Part shown: piece by piece, positions 1-12,400 of the stretch
Layout of the letters: each line of letters starts with the position of its first letter
Numbering within the stretch: position 1 is the first letter of the stretch
Origin: Kingdonia uniflora
Lineage: Eukaryota > Streptophyta > Magnoliopsida > Ranunculales > Circaeasteraceae
Direction: 5' to 3'
Length of the DNA: 64,000 nucleotides
NCBI GenBank assembly: GCA_014058105.1
Contig: JACGCM010000018.1
Coordinates: forward strand, 620,001 to 684,000
The notes under the pieces: model-generated
What the model was told of the DNA's origin: nothing
The model's input: only the letters and a program-made list of their open reading frames with translations
Database searches by the model: none
Program-made: the position numbers and the translations under genes

Positions 1-300
1 ACAGAAATATACTGATAAACTTGCAGTGCAGACACCTACAAGCTCGAGACAGCCAACTCCTCCTTGGCCTACCGACAATAACAAGTTTTGAGCGCAAGAC
101 AGAGGGTACATACACAAACGTCCTGAACTAAAATAAACATTCATGGTACATATCCTTTCTCCTATTATTCTTGTTCATCTAGTTATTAATTTATCTGAAG
201 GAATTTCATAAGTAAAATGTTGTTGGTACCAAACAGCAATAAAGTTACAAAGCTCGAGTTCATGTTTCAGAACCAATGTTACATTATACGATCATCCTAC

Positions 301-2700
301 CTGATTAATAGTTTCTTGATTATCCGCAGCGGTCTTTTCAACAACATTCAGACCATCCTCCCTTTCCTCAACCTCCCCCTCATCCATAATTTTCATCTCC
401 ACATAATTCCCTTCGCTAAATGCCATTATCTCCGCCTTTGTATACCTCAGATGGTAGAGCTTCCCTGCAAGGTTATTCTGAGAAATAGACGGCGCGGTAA
501 CCAATCGCTCCGCTTCCGCTTCACATTCGGCCCTAACTTCCTTCAGCTTTAGAGCAGCAGCTTCCCTTTCTTTCTCCCGCTCCAACTGGAAAGCACCCCT
601 CTCCCGAATCAGGTTCTCTTTCAACTTATTTTTCTCCCCCACGAGCTGGGAGATCCTCTTTTCCAGCTCCATTGACCTATCCAGGAAACCAACCTGAACG
701 TCCCTCAGAGCACGAGTAAACTGCAAAAGGAAATAAGTCAGCTCGAGCAACAAAACAGCTCGACAAAACCAACTATTTACTAACCTTGTTAAATTCATCA
801 TCCATAACAACAACCATCTTCTCTCGAGCTTTAGCTCGACATTGTTCCTCCAAGAGACCAACATCGACCTCAAAGCGCGGCCTCAAGTCCGCCCCCTCAA
901 TGATCTTATCGCTTTCCTCTAGCACCTCCTACGAATTTGTGGGAGAAGTTACCTTTCTCCTCATACTACTAACGTTCACACTGACCGACGAAATAGAATG
1001 AGGAGTATCCCCCCTTTTAACAGCCTTCCTCTTCGCCTGGTTCTGTACAGCATGCTAGAGACAGTAGCCATGTCCACTGGCCCATCTAGAATTTCATTGA
1101 ACCGCGCGAGCTTCAAGGCTGTATTAAATTCAGGAGTTGACAATTTGTCTTCCATTGAGCCTAGAGTTTTCTTAGCCAGTCTCCTCTTCACTTGCGATCT
1201 CCTAACCTTGTCGTCTTTACTAGCTACCCTTTTGAACCTACTTATCTCTAACTCATTGAGAACAGCTTCGAGCTCAATGCCTTCCCTGGCAACGGCGTCT
1301 ATAAAAGATTCCTTCCTCGAAACTTTGAAATTTATTCCTGCATATAAAACGGCAATGTAAGATACAGATCAACTATAGAAGAAAAGTTCAACATACAAAT
1401 GATAGTTTAATTTTCAATGGTATACTTATCCTTTGTTATAGTTCTATTATTAAGTTCTAGGGGTTCCTCATCAGACCGCTGAAGACATTCACCAGACACC
1501 CATAAAAGGTTGTCGTTCCACACTTGCCCTGCTGAAGACAGGTCGAAGAAGCATGGTCTTGATGAACTAGAAGAGAGATATGCACCATCAGTTGTTGTGA
1601 CATATTTCACGACATAATACTCTAAAAAATTCTTGGCTGTAATCCTCCTTTCACTACTAGATGCAGTCTATCTCCCATTCAGGGTTTTGCATTCAAGAAT
1701 AACTTCCCAAAAATTGCAATTCAATTGCGCCGGACAAGCCCCAATCAAATTCATAACACTCTTAGCCAAATTGCTCAAAGGCAGAGTCAACCCATAATCG
1801 AACTGGGCTAAATAGCAACAAAGCCCGTCAGTTCGACTATCCTTCACAACGCCTTTGACGTACACAAAGGATACTTCGTCCCCCAAATGCCTGCACTTCT
1901 TTTCTTGGGATAAATCAGGCAGCAAATACAAGTAATCCCTTCCTTGACTGACACTACAAGTCCTAAAGAAATTACCCCTATATGCGAAGGCGTGCCCCCA
2001 AATCCCATCTATACTACTTTTGGCCTTTCAAAACTCCCTAAACCGACTAGAGCCTATTGGATACTCAACGCGAGAACCCTTTAGACTAAGCCATTCTATC
2101 AATTCGGCTACAGTATCCTCCTCATCCCCTACTTTAATGACGAGAGTTAACTGCCCTACGAGGTCTGCTTCATCAGCCTTTGGACAATCGGAAATTGAAG
2201 CCATACTTATCTATAGTAAAGGGTATATATATATATTAATTTTATCTCACACAACTTGAATTTATCAATCACAAACTGTCTCAAAATGATTTTTATCGCC
2301 CCACAGTCATTATTCCCATTATTATTATTATTTCATTTTTGTCTTTAGTAGGGATAATATCCTTATCCCGACACAATAAATTTTTTTTATACAAAAACTC
2401 TTGTAAACACAATGACAGAATTACCTTCAGCACCTGAGTGAGAGTCTGCAGCGTTGGTCCGCACCAGTTTGTTCAATTTCTATAACTTCGTCAAAACCTC
2501 CTCGTTATCCGCCTCCTCTCGTAGTTTGCAATTGAGACTTCTTGTCACTGCTTTCCTCTTATACTTTTCTCCTTCGGCGGTAATGGAATTGTCAGTTGAG
2601 ATCTCTCTCTCTAACCCTTCTCTTATTTTTCTGGTTTTCTGTATTCGGAGAGGGAGGAGAGGGGGTACTTATGCACCTTTCTACGAACCGCTGGCAGTTT
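301..2700 (-). pseudogene. antisense coiled-coil gene of Tat element C, multi-exon, lightly broken
   Basis: Reading the - strand, exon 0 lies at about 2700-2417 and ends in DSHSGAEG followed by GTAATT. Exon a runs 2210 to about 1420: LPLSNLAK, ACPAQLN and then SSSSRPCFFDLSSAG, WNDNLLW and QRSDEEPLEL; I recognise this as resembling the Pfam 'putative gypsy type transposon' domain. Exon b runs 1337-785 (AG acceptor and GT donor visible; basic, KRRLAKK, one frameshift near 1060). Exon c runs 720-301, 140 codons with no stop: an alpha-helical Glu/Lys/Arg-rich coiled coil ending LAGKLYHLRYTKAEIMAF, with a clean GT donor at 300-299. Exon a has two in-frame stops, one at a TGA. The gene runs opposite to the host retrotransposon. 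Its function is unknown; a nuclear accessory protein is only a guess from the basic and coiled-coil content. Confidence 0.65.
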
Positions 2701-3082
2701 AAATTTTTCCAGTAAGAAGTCCTCGATTCCTAAACTGAGCCGTCTGTTGGTCTGAACCTGTCAGACGTGTCATACCGCTTCGGTGAAAACACCTTCCCAT
2801 CATTGCACCAAAAATTATACTTTAGCGTATCTCTCAGCCTCTTGGTCCCACTTTTTTCATAATACCCCAAACTCATGATTATGAATTTTATACTTTAAAA
2901 TTTTACGTACATTTGCTTGCCTTACTTATACACCTTGGCTTTAACGTCAATATCAGTTAGCACACAAATTTAAAAATTCAGTTTCAACAAACAATCCTTG
3001 TTATAGCCTATTTTCCTGAATAGATTTTTTTTCTTCAAGTTAATTCGGGTAATTACATTTCAAAAATTCAAAAATACAATAG
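2701..3082. other. non-coding spacer in element C
   Basis: AT-rich stretch between the antisense gene and the small antisense ORF of element C. I see no coding similarity. It may be leader or intron of the antisense transcript. Confidence 0.4.
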
Positions 3083-3460
3083 TCAATCACTACAATCCCC
3101 AAGATACTTGCATTTGAAGCAACTGGTGTACCCGATAACACTACAAGCCTTCAGCAGCCCTGAGGCGATATCCATATCCTCATTAATGATCTCCTCCCTG
3201 GCCATCATCAGGACAAACTTTTTGCGATCTTTTACAGACTGCCAGCAGGTACGCATGGACTCAGACCAGTATACGAGGTTTATTTCCTCGCCCCTTTCTA
3301 CATCAGTCTTACCCTCATAGTTCACTTGGGTTTTGAGCAGAACCGCATCATAACCTTGCTGCCTGAAAACAACATCCCTTATTTTATCAATCTTGAATGC
3401 TAAATGCAAGTCGTTCAACGCACGCACTTCAACAGCTCTCTGAGAACGAGACTTCACCAT
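3083..3460 (-). CDS. small antisense ORF 2 of Tat element C (125 aa, intact)
   Basis: Uninterrupted 125-codon ORF starting MVKSRSQRAVEVRALNDLH. Its central part has a pattern YWSESMR...DRKKFVLMM...EEIINEDMD, which aligns loosely with small antisense ORFs of element A (23834 and 24628), of the 49.4 kb composite and of element D: an aromatic-rich stretch, a conserved Arg, Leu-rich residues, then an acidic helix. It sits about 0.9 kb upstream, in transcription order, of the large antisense gene and on the same strand. The ATG is the first in frame and has an MVK/MVT-type start like its relatives. No known family is recognised. Its intactness, beside so much decay, is notable but a 125-codon frame could also survive by chance. 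Confidence 0.55.
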   Translation of the reverse strand: MVKSRSQRAVEVRALNDLHLAFKIDKIRDVVFRQQGYDAVLLKTQVNYEGKTDVERGEEINLVYWSESMRTCWQSVKDRKKFVLMMAREEIINEDMDIASGLLKACSVIGYTSCFKCKYLGDCSD

Positions 3461-4029
3461 TTTTTATGAAGAACCTTCTTAAAGAACAAGTCACACTTTT
3501 ATATTGTTCAGTTAACAGGACTAATTTTTCGATTGACTATACACAACGTATTTCAGTTTCTATAACCCACTCTTCCCGGGTTTGAGCTACTTACTATTAT
3601 CTTTTAGTGCTTAATCGAGCTCCCTAAAAATGAAATTTTGAGCTTTATGTTTACATCTATTAAGCTCGATTCATTAACGAGGTAGGATCATGTATGTTAT
3701 CCCACCAACTATTCATACCCATATTATGTACAGCTCGATGGCATGTCAACTATTTATGCTTTTCGCTAGTAAGAAACAAACAAAAATATTCTTTTATTAC
3801 GCTTTATTTTTATCTAACAAGTTGGTTACAGGCCTACCCCTACAACGTTGCTTTACAATTACAGAATCAGGCTTTTCGAAGCTCGATATTACAAATACAT
3901 TCTCAACACGAAGACAGGTCCCTAGTTCTTTTCTCGTTGCCAAGATAATGCTGATCTTCCAGAGAAACCACAGCCATAGCTCGAAAATTGCAAGCCGGCA
4001 ATAGGTCAAACACTTCTTTCCCCTTCATT
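3461..4029. other. non-coding spacer in element C
   Basis: AT-rich region between the two small antisense ORFs. Short ORFs at 3690-4009 on both strands overlap one another and show no resemblance to a known protein. I see nothing else in it. Confidence 0.4.
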
Positions 4030-4384
4030 TCCCTGCAGGAAGAATTAAAAGAAAAGACGATGGCAACGAAAGAAACGATCCATCTTCCACCTCCACCACC
4101 ACCGTCTTTTCCTCCTTATCCCCACTAACCCAGAGTTCGTGGAAGTTGAGGAGGACTCCTCCCTTAGAAATTGGAACATTAGTAGAGACCAGGGATTTTG
4201 CATCGCATCCACCCCGGCCGCTAAATCAGATGCTACATAATACCTGGAATTATTTCAAGCAACACTCCTTCAACAAAATAGCAAAGGGAGTCTCCCTACT
4301 CTGATAATCACAAAACCATATCCGGAATCCCTCTATGATAAAAGAAAACTGGGTATGATACACTTGATTCCTCATCTTAACCAT
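4030..4384 (-). pseudogene. small antisense ORF 1 of Tat element C, broken
   Basis: Starts MVKMRNQ at 4384, about 340 nt inside the 3' LTR boundary. That is the distance seen for the small ORFs of elements A, D and the 49 kb composite (roughly 290-360 nt). The frame closes at 4250, but the other frames continue with a VVVEVEDG stretch near 4080-4060 that matches VVVIEV...EEEDG downstream of the element D copy and EEVVVVLEV of the 49 kb copy. Encoded as GGTGGTGG-type triplets, so part of the likeness could be simple sequence. Function unknown. Confidence 0.4.
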
Positions 4385-4715
4385 GATTTTGTAAAGGTAC
4401 GTTTCCAAAAAACTCATTTTTTTTTCACACCCTACAAAACAGGCATGCTTGTTTTTGTCTGCAGCGAAGATGTGTTGTAGGTTATTCGGCAATAAAATCT
4501 GACCACTATTTATAGCAGTACCGCATTTAATGCACGTTGTTTCCCCAAACAGTTATCCGCTGGGGAAAACTAACAGTCTGCCCATGACACTCACGCGTCA
4601 TAATGGCAACACACTCTTCAATAAAGACGTTCCATTTTTCAAGCGTCGCTTACGTCATCATAAGGTCCGAGTTTTAGAGTTTTTTCTCAACTAAAACCAC
4701 ACGTAATTTTAGCTG

Positions 4716-4725
4716 TGAAGGGGCG
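4716..4725 (+). promoter_or_regulatory. polypurine tract of element C
   Basis: GAAGGGGCGA directly before the LTR start TGTAGGG. The same motif (gggggcga plus TGTA) precedes the 3' LTRs of Tat-derived elements at 46.8 kb, 49.0 kb and 60.3 kb. It primes plus-strand DNA synthesis in LTR retrotransposons. Confidence 0.7.
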
Positions 4726-4726
4726 A

Positions 4727-5270
4727 TTGTAGGGACTTATCCCTCCAGCTAAGGACACTCAATCCCATCTATACCTCGAACTCTATGAGACTCGACCTTA
4801 TCCAGTACCAGACTCGCGCTTAAACAAATACGTTAACAGTTACACATCGAACACGAACTCAAGCAGAGTGTTGATCATCCATAACAAATGTAAACAGAAC
4901 AAGTAAACATACACCTGTCTCCCACGAGCTAGCTATTACACACTCAACTACCCATGACTTCCACTTTTAGGAGAACGTGTTCGAACACGATGTCAAGCTG
5001 AGAGCAGGGTCTATAAAAGGGCAGAACTCCTAAGGAAACAAGGTGGCCGACAGAGAATTCTACACATACAATTATAGGTTATCTAGCTATTCTATCTTAG
5101 ATTAACTCTTGTAATCTGATTCACCTACTTTCTCAAACAATAATACTACTTTCACAAAATCCTCCACTCGAGGTCATAGTTTTTACCTATTCACAGGTTT
5201 TCCACGCTAAATCCCCTGTGTCAAGTGTTATCTCTTATTTAATTCTTGGCGTAGTAGTTCTTGGTGTAAG
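4727..5270 (+). repeat. 3' LTR of Tat element C, 3'-truncated
   Basis: Begins TGTAGGGACTTATCCCTCC and contains a block near 5176-5215 (gaggtcatagtttttaccta, then tttccacgctaaatc) also found in the LTRs at 35.9 kb and 47.2 kb, and a TATA-like tctataaaagg at about 5010. The expected CA end is missing: the sequence passes into chromovirus gag near 5270, so the LTR end was lost or replaced. The exact junction is uncertain by about 30 nt. Confidence 0.6.
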
Positions 5271-8200
5271 GATCGATTTCAAGCCAGTTCGAGCTTTACA
5301 AAATCTGATCCCTACAAGGACTATTTGTAGTCATTGCAAGGCTAATGGGAACAATTCCGATAGATGTTGGAAACTTTACCCGGATCTTCGACCGAAAGAG
5401 GAAAAGGGCAAAAAAGTGAAACGTACACTAGCCGCAGTGATTATGGATCTTCCAGATTTAGATAAGCCAAATCCTAAGCTTACTCTAATGTTAAAGCAAC
5501 CTCTAGCTATCGATGAGGTGAGTCAGGAAGCGCTTTTCTTTGTCAGCATTCAGGTGAAGGAGAGCTTAGTCGAGGCCATCATGGATCTGGATAGTCAGAA
5601 GAATTTAATTTCGGTGGTGAAGAAGATGAGTTTGGCTACTGTGGCTCATCCAAAGTTGAATGGTTTGGGTAAGATTCAGAAAGACGCAGAGTTGAAGATC
5701 ACTAAGCAGTGTATGTTCAAGTTTACGATTACTGAGAAGTTTATTGACAAAGTGACATGTGAGGTGGATCCGTTGGACGTGTGTTAAGTCATCTTGGGTA
5801 GCCCTTACATTTGGGATTGAGATAAAATCCTTTACTATTGCGCTCGTAAGTATCGTTTGGTGAAGGACGGGACTGAGTTTCATATTAATGCATACAAGGA
5901 ACATATCACTACCTGTAATTTGGTAAGGGCGAAAAGCTTAGTTAATACGAGCGGAAAATTAGTTTTGTTGTTGGTGCGACATGTTCAAGAGGGTCCGTCG
6001 ACTACAGTATTGTCTACATTGGCAATGGCTTCTATACAATAAATCGATATTGGGGAGTAGCAAGAGGAGTATGACGACTTGTTTCTGGGAATAGAAGGGA
6101 TGCCGCACAAGATGGATGCGGATCATGATATCACATTAGGGAATGGTGAACGACTACCCAATATTGGATTATATCGGACTTCTGTTACAGAGTCTGATGA
6201 GATCACGAAACAAGTACACAAACTTCTGGAGCAAGAAGTTATTAATCTAAGTTGCTTACCTTGTTGTTCGCCGGTGTTATTGGTGCTGAAGAAGGATAGG
6301 TCTTGGAGGATGTGTGTAGATTATCGGGCGTTGAACTACGTCACGATGAAGAATCGTTATCCGCTTCCATGGATTGACAAGATTTTAGATGAGTTGCTGA
6401 CGACTCGATTTTACACCAAGTTGGTTCTCAAGTTGGGTTACCATCAAGTTTGAATCCGGGATGAGGATACTTTGAAGGCAGCGTTCAAAACCAAACAGGG
6501 CTTATTTGAGTGGTTAGTAATACCTTTTGGGTTATGCAATGCTCCGGCAACGTTTATACGGCTAATAAATGAGGTACTTCATGCATTTATTGATGATTTT
6601 GTAATTATATATTTGGATGATATCTTGATATATAGTCGTACATGGGAGGAGCATCTTGGGTATTTACGCAAAGTGTTGTGCGTGTTCCAATTACAACAGC
6701 TTTTTCTGAACTGGAAGAAGTGCGAGTTTCGGAAATGGGGGCTAGTCAATTTAGGCTTTAATGTTGGTGGCGACGAGCTTAAGGTCGATCCAGAGAAGGT
6801 CTCGGTAATTACTAATTGGCCTCGACCCCGCACAGTGACGGAAGTAAGGTGTTTTATGGATTCTTTTCTGTACTTATGGAAATTTATTCAGCATTTTTCG
6901 CAAATAACCATACCGTTGCATTTTTTGACAAAGACCGGGGTACAGTTTGTGTGGGAAGAGCACCATGAGAAGACCTTCAATTACTAAAACAGAAAATTAC
7001 GGATGTACCAGTGTTAGCATTGTCTAATTTGCAGTGGCTTTTTGAGGTCGAGACAGATGTGTCAGACTATGCTTTGGGGGAAATCCTTTCACAAGATGGG
7101 AAGTCGGTTGCTTACCATTATGAGATTCTTACAGGAGTAGTATGCAACTATCCTACCTACGATAAGGAGTTCTACGCGCTATATCAATCAGTTAAGCATT
7201 GGCGGAGTTACTTATTGGGGAAGGAGGTTTTGGTACGTTCCGATCACAAACCATTACAGTTTTTATCTACGAAGTTCAATCTTCAACAAGCTCGCCATAT
7301 GAAGTGGACAACAAGATAGCTAATATGTTATCTCGACCCCCATTGCCAACTATTTTCGCTTAGTTGGTAGCTATGCAGATCCAGCCGATTGTTCCTTCTG
7401 AGTACGTTTCAAGGTATGACGATGACAAGGAGCTCGGTGTGATTCATGAGATGCTGTTGCAGGGTAAGACGTGCGAGTATGTTCTGAAGGATGGTTTGAT
7501 TTACAGGGGCAGTCTACTATGTATTCCTGAGGGTAAGGACCATTTATAGTAGATTTGAGAGGTACATTGTTCCTGGGTGGCAGGTCATTTCGGGGTTGAT
7601 AAGACTCTTTTGAATTTACAGTGTAATGTCTATTGGCCGAAGATGCAGGTGGATGTTGCTCGTGTGGTTCGCAGTTGCATGTTATGCAATACATCGAAGC
7701 CTTCCAATTGGAAGATAGGAATGTACTTACCATTTCCAGTTCCTAGTCGACCTTGGGAGAGTATTTCGATAAATATTATGGGTGTTTACCCATGATCAGG
7801 TGTAAGAATGACTATTTGTTTGTGGTGGTCGATCGATTCAGTAAGATGATTGTTCTTATTCCATGCCAGAAGACGATCACAGGGGAAGGCGCGGCGCGAT
7901 TGCTTTTCAGAGACATCTAGAGGTATTTCGGGCACCCTTCTTCTATTATTTATGATAGGGATAACCGCTTTTTGGGGTATTTCGGGAGATTGCTATGGGG
8001 GATGATGGACACTAAGTTGAAGAGAAGTACCGCTTTTTATCCGTAGACAGATGGGCAAACAAAGGTCATTAACCTCACTTTGGTACATTTATTAAGGGGA
8101 TTCCCTTCTAAGCATCCTAAGACTTGGGATGAGAGTTTACCATATCTTCAGTTTGCGTTCAACTGAGCGATTTATGGTTCCACATTGAAGTTTCCTTTTG

Positions 8201-8890
8201 AAGTTTGTTTGGGATACTTGCCGTATAGGCCTTTTGATTTGGCGTTTAGTCTTGGCAACAAGGCATTGTCAGGGATGAAGGAAGATGAGCAGGTTAAAGC
8301 TCAACATTCCATTAAGAAGATCAACATGGTTCACGAGGCTGTTGAAGCTCAGTTAAAGAAGACTCAAGTGAAGTATAAGGCTTGCCACGATAAGCACAGG
8401 GTTGAGTGTACTTTTTTGAGGGCGACCTCGTTTGGTTGTATTTGGGTACGGAACGACTTAAGAGGGAAGGTAAGAAGCTCAAACCTATCCGTTATGGTCA
8501 ATTTTTAATAATCAAGAATATTGGTGACAATGCATTCCAGTTGGATTTGCCACCTTTCATGAAGATGTATTCGGTGATTAATGCCGAGCATTTAAAGCTT
8601 TTTGAGCCATCTCTTTTAGATGAAGACTCCGCAATCGATACTCACCTACCGTCAGTTGATCACTTATGGATAGAAAGAGAAGATCCGTTGCCGGAGGATG
8701 GTATTCTCAAGCAGAAGGTTCATACTACAATACGGGGTGCTATTGATTCATTCAGAGTAGGGAAGAAGGGTCAGCTACCGAGTAAGTTGAAGTGGTACTG
8801 TAGGGAATTGGGCATCGCCGCTTCCCACATCTCCAGTTCTAGCTTGAGCAAGAGCTCAAGGCTAGCCATGATCCAGGAGTATCTAGTATT
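5271..8890 (+). pseudogene. gag(partial)-pol of chromovirus copy 1
   Basis: A zinc knuckle CSHCKANGNNSDRCW at about 5326 ends gag. Protease similarity around 5530-5790 has a DLDSQKNLIS site where the family has an Asp-containing active-site loop, so it is probably inactive. Reverse transcriptase spans about 6080-6990: VLKKDRSWRMCVDYRALN, FGLCNAPATF and the catalytic YLDDIL (intact). RNase H follows at 7011-7320 (ETDVSDYALG, SDHKPLQF). The integrase zinc finger lies at 7577-7700 (HFGVDKT, CMLCNTSK), and the core with SINIMGVYP and [14 protein letters not shown] at 7750-7860. A chromodomain-like stretch (GKKGQLPS...AMIQEYL) lies at about 8735-8885. At least six stops or frameshifts break the polyprotein. 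It is the source of integration and reverse transcription functions in live relatives, not here. Confidence 0.75.
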
Positions 8891-9440
8891 TTTGAAGATT
8901 TGTCAAAGTCGTTCTAACGATATTGAGAGTCATTCGAACGAGTTGACATGTCCTTTGGAATTTTGGCCCAGAGCCATATTTCGTTCGAACAACTTTTATT
9001 GTCAATCGAACGAGTAATCTTGTCCTATGGAATTTTGGCCCAGAGCCATATTTTTGTTAGAACGAGTTTGGTTTTGTTCGAACGACCAGACAACTTTTTT
9101 CGGGTTTTAGACCAATTAGTTGTAAAGTCGTTCAAACGACTCCCTAATTTGTTCGAACGTCTTTGGCCCTCTTTTGGAATCTCAGGTGTTGTTTTGCCTC
9201 GAGATCCATTCTTTTATGATTTTTGAGTTCCCTAGTATATAAAGGGAACTTAGGTTATTTTCTTGGTTATGTTAAATCTGAGAGAGTTTTAAGAGAAGCC
9301 TTGAGTTTTGAAGTGATTCATTGTAATCTACGTCATTTTTTTCTAAGCAATTGAAGCTTTATTTTTCCAAATTTTGGTGTTCTTTGTATCTTTCAGCTAA
9401 TAAAAGCTTCTTTATGGTATTGTGGATTAATCCTCAAGCC
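8891..9440 (+). repeat. probable 3' LTR of chromovirus copy 1, with internal duplication
   Basis: Follows the chromodomain without a clear polypurine tract. Holds a TATA box (tatataaaggg at 9235) and an AATAAA-like stretch near 9400. A segment centred on ggaattttggcccagagcca occurs twice, at 8957 and 9029, an offset of 72 bp. Palindromic TTCGAA or near-TTCGAA cores within gtcgttcgaacgac-like sites recur between 8935 and 9160. Ends cannot be fixed because the 5' LTR is missing. Confidence 0.5.
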
Positions 9441-12400
9441 TATACTCGATATGAAGTCTTTGACCTCTGGTCATGTGATTGAAGTAGTATCTGATAAATT
9501 AGAAAATGTAGATGTTATGGGGGGAGAAATAAGAATGGTTAAACCTAATGTTGTAGTGGTAGATTCATAGGGGGAGGACGAAGTAGAATTTCTAGATTTC
9601 CATGGTAATTTTGTGTCCAATCCTGCAAATTCTGATACATTTAAGGTGTTTTGTAAAATTAAAAGTAGCTTTGGTGGTAGATGAGGTAATGTTATAGAAC
9701 ACTCTGGGAGGTCGTTTAGGCGGTGCATTATTCCAGATGAGGAAGAATACTTTTTCTTGTTGTCTGACTTAGAATAGGAAAAAGTTGATAGGGGAGTTAA
9801 GAAGTTAATTTCCTTTGAGTATTTCGATAGGGGTGCTGAAAGGTATATAGATAAGGGATTTTTGTATTATCTATCTCAGATGGAATTCGATCTAATGTTG
9901 CCTCTTAGCAATCTTGCTAAAGGTATTTTAAATACTATAAAGGCTTGTCATGCCCAACTTAATGGTATTATGTGGGAAGTAGTAAATGTCTATGACAACC
10001 TAAATAGATTGTGGGCTAAAAGTGAGGTGGAGAGAAGAATTACTGGAGGCGCGTATTATACTAAAAATAAGGTATTTTTTTGTATTATACTGTGAAATAT
10101 TAAGCAGTGACCAGAGGCATGTACTTCTCTTCTAGTTCATCTCAACCTCAAGTTTTTGGCCTGAATTCAGTAGGGCAAGTGTGGAATAACAATTTGATAT
10201 GGGTAAAAGATGACTGTCTCTAAAGAATGTATGGGGAACTTATGGACCTTATATATAAAACTTTGAAGAAAAGTAAGTAATAGTTTGTGATATCAAGCTG
10301 TTATAGTTGTAGCAGTGCTTTTCTGTATGTAACAATGTGTTGTGTTTTGTATGTCCTCAATCTCAAGTGGTGAGAAAATAATCGCTAATAGATATCATAA
10401 CTCGAGATTATTTTGAAAGAGCTCAAAATAAGCAGATCAAAAAGAGCTAATAGTAGGTTAGAGAAAGTACAGAAGTCTCAAGCAAAGACACAGATGACAG
10501 GAACTTGAGCTGGAAGGAAGGTAGTAGTAGACGGTGAAGAACATCCAGCATTAGCGAAAGCTGTACCAATATCGTTGAAGGCTGGTTCTGAGGGGGCTAC
10601 ATCGGGCAAACTAGTTCAAAGTTACCCAGAAATGAAGACTGTGAAGGGTGGCTCGACCTTAGTTACCACAGAGAATGGAGTGGTCGAGGTCGAGGTGAGT
10701 GAGTAATAGAGGAAGTTGGACTCTTCTATTGTAGGGAGCGAGGTGAAGGAGGCAGAGAGTGGGGCTACTATAAAGGACGAGCTGCTAGCTGTAGAGAACA
10801 GGTTAAGGGCAGCTGCTCGAGTTGGTACTGAAGAGCTGAATGTTTTTGCACAGTTGGAGCTGAGTAGGGTATGTTTATATTCTTCGTGCTTCTTGAATTT
10901 TTTGTTTGTTTTCGAGCTTAAATGTGTACTATTTATGTTGTAGGCTACTCTAATGTTGAAGGGCATCTATCTTGGGCCCGAGGATGGGAGGGCCGAGGTC
11001 GAGAGAGTAAAAGCTGAGCTCGAGAAGAGGGTGGCTCAACTTGAGGCGGATTTAGGTTTGGAAAGGAAACGCTAGGTCATAGCAAAGGACTCGCACTAGG
11101 TGATGATGGTCAAACTTGCTGAGGATGCAAAAATGAACGTCAAGGAAGTTGTAGCTGCTCGTGATAGCCTTGGGCAGAAGCTCCTCGAAGTGGGATACTC
11201 TGTGGCTGACATCGAAGGTATCATAGTGGGGCGCTATGTTAAAGAAGTCAAAGCTAAAGAGGAGACTAATGTTGATAGAGGCTCGCGTCAAGGTGTTGTG
11301 ACAAGGTTAGATGAGGTTTTCTTTAGAACTAATATAGAGAACCGTAGGGGAGATGAAGAGAAGGTAGAGTAAAAACTTTTTGGAGTCTGTTTATTTTGTT
11401 TGATTGTGTGAGTTAAAAACTGTGATTGTATGGTACATACTTTGAGGAAAAAATTAGAATAGTCTAAGAGATGTTTGTTAATATTGATTTGTTTGAACTT
11501 AAAGGTATGCGCTTCATAAATGAGAAATTAGAGAGAGAGCTCGCAATGGAGTAAAATGCCTCAACAACTCTGTTGACTTCGCAAACGGAGCTACAGGCTA
11601 GAAAAGAGCTAGAAATATTTGACTTGAAGGAAGATATAAATAATAATGAACGATAATAATCAAGTATGTTTAGACTATTTCAGAGCGTTAGAAAATTAGA
11701 ACATAAAAAATGTGTACCTTGAAATAGGATGTAGATGTTATTGCCATTAGTGTAAGATAACTTCGTAACATAAGGACGAAGTACAATCCTATCTTGATGG
11801 CTTGTGAGAAATTAAAATCTGTTGGAATTGTGTAAAGCTAACTATAGTTTATATTAGTGTTATCTGTGAAGTATCATTGAATCGAGCTTGATGATACAGG
11901 TCGAGTTAGAAACTGCTTGCTTGAGTGAAAAACAAATGCTTCAGTACAATCACCCAGGAGATCAAAAGTAAAGATACTGAGGCACTAAAACTATAGGGGG
12001 AGCTTGTGAGTATGGAGAGCAAAGTGGCGAGGCTTAATAATGGGATAATCTTATTGATGGGAAAAGGGAAAGAAGTGGATACCGCTCAATTCCGTATCAG
12101 ATCGCTAGGGGCATTAGATAAAGAGTTGCGGGATAATGTATCCAGTTTGAAGGGTCAGTGGTTAGGAAAGAAAGTAAACTTGGGAAGGCGTGAGCTGATT
12201 TAACAAGTTCTAAAAGTGTAGTGGAGTATTTGAGCGAGGCCATGCAAAGTAAAGATTTTGACTTTCGGGTCACCCAAAATCGGTGTGACGAACTGAATGA
12301 GTGAGTTGCGAGGTTGAAGTCAGACTTTGCCAATAAGGCTGAGGATGGAGAGTAGTTAAAGAAGAAAAAGAATGAAGTCAAGGTCTCAACTGCCAATGGT

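Larger units (their letters stand above)
1..5270 (+). mobile_element. Tat-lineage Ty3/gypsy element C, 3' part (cut by window edge)
   Basis: The + strand retroelement is recognised from its right end: a purine tract at 4716-4725 followed by an LTR starting TGTAGGGACTTAT at 4727. Inside it, on the opposite strand, lie two small ORFs (4384 and 3460) and a multi-exon antisense gene (2700-301) that continues left of the window. This is the same order, orientation and spacing as in elements A and D. Gag-pol would lie left of position 1 and is not seen. The right LTR is cut near 5270 where a chromovirus begins. Positions 1-300 hold no recognisable coding sequence and read as intron of the antisense gene. 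Confidence 0.7.
5271..9440 (+). mobile_element. chromovirus (Ty3/gypsy) copy 1, 5'-truncated
   Basis: Contains the end of gag, protease region, reverse transcriptase, RNase H, integrase and a chromodomain-like tail in canonical chromovirus order, followed by an LTR-like region with a TATA box. There is no 5' LTR, primer-binding site or first part of gag; the sequence starts at the CCHC zinc knuckle directly after the truncated LTR of element C. At its right end it abuts the antisense gene of element B. A second copy of the same family lies at 55.06-58.86 kb on the - strand. Confidence 0.75.

Noticed and set aside
4053..4110. Proline-rich coding repeat from ccacctccaccaccacc on the + strand
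   Set aside because: On the - strand it is the GGTGG-rich part of the small antisense ORF relative; no + strand frame extends from it.
6579..6833. - strand ORF opposite RT of chromovirus copy 1
   Set aside because: Antisense shadow of the conserved RT core; not at the place of Tat antisense genes.
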